Below, one piece after another: positions 55,132-64,000 of a stretch of 64,000 bases of DNA. A model generated the notes under the pieces. The model did not search any database. It had not been told where the DNA came from and saw nothing but the letters and a program-made list of their open reading frames with translations. The DNA comes from Hyparrhenia diplandra (Eukaryota; Streptophyta; Magnoliopsida; Poales; Poaceae). Each line of letters begins with the position of its first letter. Positions within the stretch are counted from its first letter, which is position 1. The position numbers and the translations under genes were made by a program. The DNA lies in contig JADLZK010009267.1 in NCBI GenBank assembly GCA_015847255.1, forward strand, positions 62,001-126,000, written 5' to 3'.

Positions 55132-56739
55132 GATGCTTCTGGTAGCTTTGGTGCAATTCCAAAACGGACATATCTTTAATTGGGATGAATTACTGATTGT
55201 GAGGCAAGATAAGGAAGGGGAAGGGAGATTTGAATTTATCAATGAGGATCACCGCATGTTCTTTTGGGCCCGAGAACGGATGATGCCGATGCCAAGGATG
55301 CGGTGATCTTTCGCTATCGATGAGGATCAGCTACCACAATGGCACTCATAGTTCCCGATATCGACACTAGAGGTGCGGCTATTCTCGTTGATGATGATAA
55401 ATACAACCAAGTATGGAAAGAATGGTAATAAGGAAACTCAAAAAGCTACTGGAAGTCCTCATGATCAGGATGAAAATCCTCCTGTCAAGGCTAAAAATTT
55501 AGTTGTCCATCCTCAAAATGTTGTTGTCTAACCCGATAATACTCCCTGGCCAAACCGAAAATGTTGCTCTCCACCATGAGAATATTCTTTGTTCCAACCG
55601 AACATGTTGTTATAGCTAAGGAAACTATTCGGCAACAAGTCCGAGAAAGGCTTACTAGAAGGTACTAAAATTGCTTCTTGAACCCATTATAATTTAGTTG
55701 ACCTAATATTGCTTTCCAAACTCCAATGATTGCGGCCGACTTGCTTTCATACTTGGAGAATGTTCAAGTGCTGCCAAGTGATGATCACCAAACAAGCGAG
55801 GGTACAACATCACAAAAACCAAAGAAAAGGGCTAGAAATTCACCAAAATTGGGAACTACGAATAAGTTTGTTCTAAGGAAGCTGAAGACAAACTGAAATT
55901 TGAAGAAATCTGCTGTAATGCCTTTGTGTGGCGAAGATGTGAATTACTCCATTTAATGCCTATGTATGCTTATTGTTATTAGATCATGTATGAGCTAAGA
56001 TGTCTACTACTTAATTACTATGTATGAACTAAGATGACAGCTTTAGTCTTCCAATTTTAGTCTACTATAATTGGTTGATCTGAATTTTGGGAGACTTGTT
56101 TATTTGGCGCGGAAAAACTCTGCTTACTTATTTGGCCTTTTTTCATTTGAATTTGTGCATCAGGCCTCAAAACAAAAATCCCTTATTATTTGGCATTCTC
56201 GTTAGTTGTGAGCTCTTAATCGGTGTCAAGTGTTAGGTAAAAGTATGTTTTACCCCCTGGCGGACAAAATGAAAAAATGAGAGTTTTATTTGTTTATTGT
56301 ACATTTTGAGATGAACATGCATCCGAACATGAAGAACGAGGGGATCCCATGGCGCGTGGGTCGACCGCTGCGGTAGGGGCCGCCAGCGACAAGGTGCCAA
56401 GGCATGCCGCATTGGCTCGCGCACCGCCTCAAGCTAGGTCTTTGGCAATGGCGGCGACAATGGCATGCATTACCATCCATCTCGCCTCCGCCCGCCCACG
56501 TCCGCGCCTCCGTCGGCTTCCCGTGGCGGCGTTCACATTCGCCTTGGTTTTGGAGATGGGAGACCAACATTTGTACTTTGCGTTCGACTTTGGTTACGTA
56601 GGTGGGTATGGCTGATCTGCGGGTGGTGGTGGCATGGGCTCCTACTCACCGGCTCGAACGACAAAGATCGCCATTGGCCATGGGCATGGCGGCGCGCGGC
56701 TTTTGTTTTATCGGACCGAAGGAGGGAGTCGGGGTCATG
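55132..56739. other. Unassigned stretch, possibly decayed retroelement ORF
   Basis: From about 55150 to 55950 the plus strand has short runs that read like a decayed low-complexity protein tail (for example KKRARNSPKLGTTNKFVLRK near 55825), with many stops. This may be the end of a LINE or gag ORF but cannot be assigned. The frames at 56349-56800 are GC-rich and unrecognised. Confidence 0.3.
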
Positions 56740-59700
56740 TGTCGGACCCTATTTAATTACACGTATTTGGTCGGGATCACACACAAATACACCTAATTAA
56801 GCATAAAATTAATTTAAAAAACTATACTTTTATTGCTAATAATGAGAAAAACATGATACATGATTTGGGTAGACTTGGGCCAATACATCATAAACCTATT
56901 AGAGATCCTACGAAGCAATTCTATATCATGGCTTCATTCCTACATCGAGTGCGGACAAACCACGGACTTCTTCATATGGCACGATCCTATAACTTGACCG
57001 TAACACCTTCATGTAGTTCCTCGGCTACGTCTTCTGATGTACTCCTTGTGGTTCCATGTGTTGCCCTTTGTAGCTTTTGATCCTTCGATACACTCCTGCA
57101 ACTAGAATTCTAAAAATAGAAATAAACGGGCAAGTACTTTCATCTCAGCAAGTTCCAACCGAACGATAGATGGTTACCGTTCTGAGTTGGGCTCGATTAG
57201 ACTTTAACTACTCTCACTAGTTCTCGGGTTAATTATCAATCATCCAGTCTCAAGATAACAGATTACATACCAAATTATCTTAGTTGTGTGGTATCTAATT
57301 GTAGATGATCTCATCTAGCATCTGCCCATGATAGGCATTATGGACATGATAAGCTTGATCCCTAACCATGCACTCTTGGTAGGAACGGACCTAATAAGAT
57401 CTCGTACCCGCTTCGGCCATCACCCTTGATTTTAGTATATATATTTTCTACCGTGGGTTTTCTCGGGGGTTGGAACAACTGGGAGATCACCTAGCACCCC
57501 AATAGGAAGATCACTTAGCATCCCAACGCAGAAGATCACCTAGCATCCGCTCACGGAAGATCACTTAGCATCCACAAAATCAATGATTTGTATACAACTT
57601 AAACAATGCGCAAAACTCTTTACATGGAAGATCACCTAGCGTCCACGCCAACCAGACCATGAAAGATAATCTAGCATCTGTGCCGGCTCCTGATAGACCG
57701 CTTGCCTACCTCCGGTCTCCTAGGTATAAAAATATACTTCAACCCAACGGGTGCGAGATCCAACCTCCCCATCGAGGCGTGTGGTTGTATGTAACATCAC
57801 ACTAGGTGAGATGGTGAAGATCTCTTGTTTGGTTTTGGCTAATTAGTGACACCTAAGGACTAATCTCTCGATGCTAAGTGTGTGACATGTATGGAGATTG
57901 GTCGTCTTTGGAGTTGGTGCATTGTGATCATGGATGAAGGGTCAAGGTGATCCAAGTTGATCAAGCATGCAACTCGGTGGAGTTGGAGATCGAAAGTCCC
58001 CAAGACAAAGGTATAATCATAGGGCTTTTGATTTCACATATGCATCCAAATTTTACGTATACATATACAAACCTACCACGTGTACATAGCATGTGGACAA
58101 ACCATGTGAGTGTACATTTGTGTATCCATGTACGAGAAGGCGTACACGCATACACAATTATACGGTGCAAGGTGGTGAGCAGAAAAGGATTAAACTAGGG
58201 TTTACGCCATCTACAATGTGTGATTAAATAAATAGCATATAACAACTAGTATTTAAATGGGCACCAAATAATGGAGCAATGGTATTAAAATGTAGGTCAT
58301 GGTTTTAAAGGAGTTATGGAAGTTAAACGGAGTGATTGGGAATTGGGATGGAGGAGATATGAATTTCTAAAGTTTTATAAATGGTTTATAAATGAATTAT
58401 ACTTTGAAAATAAATTTGGAATTTTAGGTAAATGCAATGAAGGTGAAAATTCATGCGTAGGGTTGGGAGTGTACCTAGTTTATTTACACATTTTCTGAAA
58501 ATTTTCTGATGGCTGTAAAATGGATTTGTACTCTCACGTGTACATTCACCCGGGTGGCCGTAGCATTTTTGGACTGGTTGACGTGCGGGTCCAGCTAGTG
58601 AGGCGAGCTGGCCGTTACTGTGCGGTGGACTCAGTCTACCCGTTGTGCACCGATCTAGAGATTCTCCCCTCCTCACTCTTTATTTCGCGTGCTCCTGGTC
58701 TATGAATGTGGACAGAGGGTGGCTGTGTCTATGCCAGGTGGGGCAGATCGGGAAATCGAGGTGAGGAATGGTTGCTATCTGGGCAGATCGGGAAATCGAG
58801 GTGAGGAATGGTTGCTATCTGGCCTCGGATAGTCGTCTTCGTCCGTTCCCAAATCGAGCGAGACAGAGAAGCGAGGGAGAGGAAGCGGTGCGCCGGCGGC
58901 GGCATCCTCGGCTCGGGCGGCCCCCACATGGCGGCGACTGGCGAGGCTTCTAGCTGTGCCGAGCATGGCTCCGTCGTTCCGCGGCCACTGCGGCTGGTGG
59001 CGCGCCGCGGTGGCGGTGAGCGGCGCTCCTCTGTGCCCGACGGCGTACGGCGAGGCAGAGGCGGCGGACTCGCGGCACGCGTGCGCGGGTCTCTTCCCGG
59101 CGCGGCGGCGCAAGGCGAGGCTCGACGTGAGTGCTGGGCGCGCGGCGGTCATCCACGAGCTCCAGCGAGTGCAGCGCGTCAGCGGCGGGCGGCAGTCAGC
59201 GAGCGGCTCTGGCGGCGCGGATTCCAGCGGCGGCGGCCATGATGGCAAGTAGCGCGGCGGCAGCCATGATGGCAAGTAGCGCGGCGGCTGCGCCGCGACC
59301 AGGTAAAAGGGAAGGCGGAGAAGGATCGCGGTACCGCGCAATCCCCGCCCATTCTTCCTCAGCCCGAGCCCCCGGGGCGAGCTCATCCGGCGGCCTTGGC
59401 CGGCATTTATAGGCGCGGCGGAGGGCTTGGCGCCGGGATATTTTCCGGCAGGGCGCTGTGAGCAGCTCGGCGTCGACCCAGGAGCTCAGCGAGCACAGGG
59501 CCGGCGTTGACATTGCCAGACACGGATGCTACGCGGCGTCCGTAGGGCGGGCAAGATATTTGCCAGCAACGCAATGGCTGCAGCACAGAAGGTCAGCGAG
59601 GCCTCTGTGGAGTGTCACGAACTCACAAGCTCAAATAGGAATTTCTGGGTAAATTGGGAGAATTTGGGGGAGGAATCGGGAGAGGAACGGGAGAGACCGA

Positions 59701-60340
59701 GAGAAAAAGGGGAAGAACAGGGGAGCGGGATGAGGACTTTAATTTTTCAATTCAACCATAACCGTCTCAATACAACCGACCGGGGGTAGCCTAGCCTAAA
59801 TGGCATTCTCCGCACACACACGCCACTGGGCCGAGCCCCTACAACCTATAGGGCCAAACCCGGCGTGACTCTACCCAAACCGGCCGAAGTCCAATTACAA
59901 CGCAAACAGATAACCAGCGGCACTGACCAGACGCTACACAGTGTACTCATCAGCCACTCGCCGTCTTGTTCTTGACAGAGAGGTCGTCGACAACAGTGAT
60001 GCACGAGCTGCAGGTGCCGAACGCGGCGTTGACACGCTGTACCTGATGGATGAAGGAGGGAGATGGACATGACAGGTGGGGTCGCGTTGCCATGGGGAGC
60101 AGGGATGGAAGGAGGGCCGATTGGTGCCTCTGTTGGGCCAGTGGCCTGACTGGGCCGAGCGTTTGAGCTGGGCCGGCCTGAATGGTCTGATGCGAGAGGG
60201 AGGAGGAGAGGAGAGATTAGGCCCGATGATTCATTTCTCTTCACGAATTCCTTTTTGCCCTTTTCCCTTCTCTGCTCCAAGTCACGCATACATGCATATG
60301 TATACACGCAATAGGTATATGTATCTGAGCATCTCTTGAC
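56740..60340 (-). mobile_element. Second, truncated copy of the long LTR-like element
   Basis: It begins tgtcggaccctatttaatta, matching 47158 onward (shared acacgtattt, cacaaatac, cctaattaag). It later repeats landmarks of 49160-52760 such as the agggtttacg block, the ggccgttactgt block, and tttataggcgcgg followed by ttttccggca. It lacks the far end seen at 52760-53377. A foreign LTR fragment sits at 57815-58038. No protein domain was found. Confidence 0.7.
57815..58038 (+). mobile_element. Fragment of a Gypsy LTR (first 224 bp)
   Basis: It is highly similar to the start of the solo LTR at 22370-24148 (tgaagatctcttgtttggtt through agggcttttgatttcaca) and then stops abruptly. The break continues directly into sequence homologous to about 50600. 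A deletion therefore removed the rest of this LTR and part of the host element. Confidence 0.85.
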
Positions 60341-60450
60341 AATTAGACTTAGCATCCTTACCTTTTGCTAAAATCTCTTAATTGTGCTCTCCAGCTGGTT
60401 GATATTTGGGTTGGTAAAATTTACCAACTTGGCAAATCCAAAGCCAAGCG

Positions 60451-61801
60451 CCGGCCCTGTGTTTTCTGAGGCCCGGGGCGAAACTAAAATTTGGGGCCTT
60501 TTGCCCTTTCCACATACATTTGGCTAAAAATAGTAAATGCAAATAATATATATATCCCTTTGGCCTCTCACTGATATGTTTCCAGTACCCATCATTCCCT
60601 AATACACTCTTGCACTTTTTTGAATTAAAAAGCTTACAGCAAAAGCAAAACACTTTACCCAAGTGTTTGGAATAAACTAGCCATTTTCTGTCACGTAGCT
60701 CTCCATTACTCATCTCTCTTTGATAATGAGAATATGCAAAATGCCTTAAATTATCATCAAAGGGAATACAATATTGTCTTCTCTTATAGGCCCCTTTTCA
60801 ACTAAAATATCCCTTGCTTTGTTATCAAGATTATCCCAATTTCTTGGATCATAAATATCCATATGACACACTGGTTCCTCATCAAGACTAGTATTTTCTG
60901 TAGCATTTGAATTAAATACGTGCTCAACATTCTCATCAGAAGGAGCAAGACCTTCATCTTCTGGAATAATATGTGTTGGTTCCTTCCAGACAACTATCGC
61001 CAACTGGTTTGGATCTCTTGAAGTGTTTGAACTATTCTTGAGAAACTTATGGATAGAACCCCTCTGTGATTGTGTCAACTCATCTAATCGTGCTCTCTTT
61101 TTCCTTTTCTCACTGCGAGAAGCATACTTTCTATTTCCTGACGACATGATGCTGTTAAATTTACACAAACAATCAGACTCAGTTCAAAAAACTAACTCAT
61201 CTATAGTACGATTATATTATATTATTTGACTTGTAAAAAACGAGATCTTATTTTTCTTTTTAGCAAACAGGGGCTAAACCGTAGGATCACCGATCTAATT
61301 ACATAGACATCATCCATCCATACGTATATGCAAGAAAAAGAAAAGAAAAGAGGTATAGATAGAGCATCTACTCTCAGATGATGGTGAGAGTCAAATGACT
61401 AGCAACGCACCTTTGGCACTGGATACGTTGTCGGGCTGCTGCTGCGTTCAGCGTTGTCGTCGCCCCCGCCGGTGCCGGGGCCTGGTGAATCTTGGCCGGT
61501 CGCCGCCGCGTCGACCGCTCGCCAGCAGTCTCCGTGTGGACGCGGAGACCAGAGACGGAGTCGTGGAGTCGGCGGATGCGGAGTCGAGTCCCTTCGTTCG
61601 GAAGGAAGAGTTTTTTTTTTTTAATACAGCCACGATCCTTCTCGTAAAATCCAGGAGCACTAGCAGGCTGGGTCGGCATTTAGCCTTTCATTACTGGACC
61701 AAAATCCTTACTAATATACCTAGTGTTTGTATTCCTGGGTTGGGGCCCTTCCTGATTGGGGGCCCAGGGCGGCCGCCCCGTCTGCCCACGTCCAGGGCCG
61801 G
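60451..61801 (-). mobile_element. hAT-type element, internally deleted, 1.35 kb
   Basis: The ends ccggccctg and cagggccgg are inverted repeats typical of a widespread plant hAT family. Flanking octamers gccaagcg (60443-60450) and ccaaagcg (61802-61809) agree at six of eight bases, consistent with an old 8-bp duplication. Inside, on the minus strand, lie the promoter and leader and the start of a zinc-finger hAT transposase. The catalytic and dimerisation domains are gone. Confidence 0.8.
60555..61146 (-). pseudogene. hAT transposase N-terminus with TTF-type zinc finger
   Basis: The start MSSGNRKYASRSEKRKKRAR (61146) and the following DELTQSQRGSIHKFL match the beginning of plant 'TTF-type zinc finger with HAT dimerisation domain' proteins. 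After acidic linker sequence, a frame break near 60735 leads to SNGELRDRKWLVYSKHLGKV and FCFCCKLFN, the TTF zinc finger. The pattern is lost after WKHISER at about 60560, close to the element end. A leader intron is likely: acceptor aacag at about 61152, donor gtgcgt near 61407. The rest of the protein (DUF4371 and hATC, several hundred residues) is deleted. Confidence 0.85.
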
Positions 61802-61904
61802 CCAAAGCGTGCATATTTGCGCGTGCTGATGCGCCGCGCATCCTCCCGCATGCGTGGTGTGTTATTAGGTTATTGAGTGTGACATACTCCCTCCGACCAA
61901 AAGA

Positions 61905-62039
61905 ATATTTGTACATCTGAGGTTTGGCACGAAAACCAAGGTAACAGGTGAAATAACGAAATTACCCCTGTGATATTTGTACATCTGAGGTTTGGCACGA
62001 AAACCAAGGTAACAGGTGAAATGACGAAATTACCCCTAT
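61905..62039. repeat. Two-copy tandem duplication of about 67 bp
   Basis: The block starting atatttgtacatctgaggtt and ending gaaattacccct occurs twice, nearly identical (one a/g change near the end). Confidence 0.92.
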
Positions 62040-62284
62040 AAACCTCTACGGCAGGGCTATTGCTGGGTATCTATGAGATGTGCACATGGCACGGCATTAA
62101 TGACTGAATCAATGTGTGGCGTTCTCCATTCCGCCGGGGATCTCATAGCTGAGCAGATTGAGAGCCCAAGGCACGTTCCACATGCTTCGATATTTTGTCC
62201 TTTCTTGTTTTTTTCTTCACAAAGATTAAACTTTTCAACCGTTGCACCCACTGACACCCTACTTTTATACCACGTTCAGTCATA

Positions 62285-62535
62285 CTCCCTCCGTCCAAAA
62301 AAAGAACATTATGAGAAATGTATTGATCAAATTTTATCAACTTTGACTAGGTTTATAAAAAATACATGCAACATTCAATTCTTTAAATAAATTTGTTAAA
62401 ACTAGACTTAAAATCTTTTCGATAATACTAAATACTTAGCATAAATATTTATATATTTTAATATATACTTACCGGTTTTGAAAACGTTGACTTCTCGGGA
62501 GGCGAGGATGACATTTATTTTTCGGACAGAGAGAG
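62285..62535. mobile_element. Stowaway-type MITE, 251 bp
   Basis: It starts ctccctccgtcc and ends cggacagagagag, with ta flanks (62283-62284 and 62536-62537) and an AT-rich interior. Confidence 0.85.
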
Positions 62536-62656
62536 TATATGTACCGAATATTTGTGAGAAAATTTTTGAATCCTAGATGTGCTTTTAAACATGGGACGAA
62601 GGGAGTACATGGTGGTGGCGATGAGGATGTGTGTGGCGGCTAGTGGAATGCTTGTA

Positions 62657-62921
62657 CTCCCTCCATCCTAAAATAAATTAATTTCTAGAGTTTTTTCCTA
62701 AGTCAAACTTTTTAAGTTTGACCAACTTTATAGAAAATAACGCCAATATTTATGACATTTAATATTGCTAGATACATAATGGAATATATTTTCATAATAT
62801 GTTTATTTGGTTTCATTGATGTTATTATCTTTTCCTATAAAGTTGGTCAAAGTTAAAAAAGTTTGACTAAGGATAACTTTTTTAGAAGTTGAAGTTGATT
62901 TATTTTTGGGGACGGAAGGAG
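62657..62921. mobile_element. Stowaway-type MITE, 265 bp
   Basis: It starts ctccctccatcctaaaataa and ends gggacggaaggag. A ta precedes it and ca follows, an altered duplication. Inverted blocks of agtcaaactttttaagttt-like sequence near 62702 and 62845 support a hairpin. Confidence 0.82.
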
Positions 62922-63947
62922 CAGATGGAGAAACTTCGAGAGTCCACACCCAGGGACAGGATAAGGCTAGGCGCCCGGTAATCTTTTTTCCCCTAATACA
63001 ACAAATTGAGGAACGTTGAACGAGTGGCCATGAAACTTCAAGAGTATGCACATCTGTTCCAAAGACTGTGCCTCTGTCAGACTATATAGTGACCAAAGTT
63101 TACGGGAAAAATTTGAAACGTAGAACGACTTTTATTTTGGGTTAATTATGGCCTACTTTTTGGGTTTGCCAAGTGCAATTTACCAAACTACTAGAGATGG
63201 CAATTGATTTAACTTCATAAATATTTAAAAGATTTAACAAATTGTAACTTTTGCCGAAAGTGACAAATGGTAAATCGTTGGAGATGCTCTTATATGTATG
63301 TCAGATATATACATGGATGGCACTCTATATTTCTTCATATGCATGTATATACATACACAAGGGGCCTTTTTCACTTTGAGCAAAGCCTTCTTGAGCAAGT
63401 GACCTGATCATATTCACGTAATAGAGTTGCTTCCAAATATAGCAAGTCACACTCCAAATGTTATCTAGGTTGATTCTTCACCTCATGATCAATGGCTTGA
63501 ATAGCTTTGACTAAATGCAAGTATTTTCTTCTTCACTTTTCAATGGGTCCCTCGGTCGAAGTCGTTGTTTGGCCTTCACCCTTGCTTAGTTCCTCGAAGT
63601 CTTTCTCTGTTACTTCGCTATCTCAACCCAAACAATCAGTTGATGTCGAACCCATTGAATAGTTTTCTTTTCTTAAACTGGATAATGGAATCCCCACATG
63701 AATGAGCTTTTGCATGAAATCCATTTGTATTGTTGTCTTGTTCTTGAACTAGATTGTTTGCACAACAATACATCATTTTGGCTCTTTTACAATATATTAA
63801 AAGTACATGTGAGATAACCATTTTTCCTGTCCACGACTAGCAAAATCTTATTAGACCTTTAATTGGATTGTCATTAATCTTCCGAAACCCACTTAGGGGC
63901 TAGATGTCCTTTCACTCCCTCCCGCTACCGATGAGTGCGCCACCTCG

Positions 63948-63950
<3 letters not shown>
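62922..63950. other. Unassigned stretch
   Basis: No gene or element ends recognised. Short tatata/atgtatat runs lie near 63290-63360. Confidence 0.4.
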
Positions 63951-63995
<45 letters not shown>

Positions 63996-64000
63996 TTTCC
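63951..64000. repeat. (CT)n microsatellite at the window edge
   Basis: About 20 ct units run to near the end of the window; the array may be flanked by more sequence beyond base 64000. Confidence 0.93.

Larger units (their letters stand above)
61887..62605. mobile_element. Outer Stowaway-like MITE with tandem duplication and nested MITE
   Basis: It starts ctccctccgaccaaaa and ends gggacgaagggag, with ta on both sides (61885-61886 and 62606-62607). A second MITE (62285-62535) lies within it. The inverted similarity of the two ends beyond 15 bases is weak, so they could also be ends of two different elements. Confidence 0.5.

Overview
The window looks like nuclear DNA of a grass (Poaceae), most plausibly rice or a close relative. 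The reasons are the many Stowaway and Tourist miniature elements with their typical termini, Mutator-like elements that carry gene pieces, Gypsy and Copia retrotransposons with grass-type LTRs and primer-binding sites, GC-rich gene-like patches in an AT-rich background, and intron signals of plant type. No bacterial gene, CRISPR array, tRNA or rRNA was seen. Nearly everything that can be assigned is transposable element, usually broken and often nested. Intact host coding sequence is scarce.

Layout. 1-4065: a LINE reverse-transcriptase remnant on the minus strand, cut in two by a 3.2-kb hAT transposon (627-3835, 8-bp target duplication). 4763-9772: a possible host gene on the minus strand made of small splice-flanked segments; one segment is split by a 960-bp Mutator-like element (4801-5760), and a Tourist MITE lies at 6236-6428. 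10033-11253: a two-exon coiled-coil gene on the minus strand, broken by two homopolymer frameshifts. 11573-16488: a 4.9-kb Pack-MULE holding pieces of an ABCG half-transporter, itself interrupted by a Copia element (12588-15906). 17576-19236: a 1.66-kb short-LTR Copia-like element. 21729-24715: another Mutator-like element with a Gypsy solo LTR inside it.

26156-39532 is a Gypsy-rich stretch. It holds a solo LTR, a diverged minisatellite (27660-28290), MITEs, an endoplasmin (HSP90-type) gene fragment, a decayed plus-strand Gypsy element with gag-like and RNase H remnants, a minus-strand solo LTR inside that element, and the primer-binding site and gag of a second Gypsy element on the minus strand. 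The LTR of this second element carries a same-family LTR inserted in the opposite orientation. 39600-40840 is a 'putative gypsy type transposon' ORF remnant, and 41303-41806 is a 250-bp tandem duplication. 45503-54071 is a three-level nest: a solo LTR holding a 6.2-kb LTR-like element that holds another solo LTR. 56740-60340 is a second, truncated copy of that 6.2-kb sequence. 60451-61801 is an internally deleted hAT element that keeps the start of its zinc-finger transposase gene, followed by a nest of Stowaway-like MITEs.

The order of events can be read in places from target-site duplications. I found no convincing new biological system. The points most worth a second look are the unidentified split-exon gene, the frameshifted coiled-coil gene, the ABCG Pack-MULE, the same-family inverted LTR nest and the minisatellite. 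Exon calls, family names and ages are inferences from reading the sequence, without database searches.
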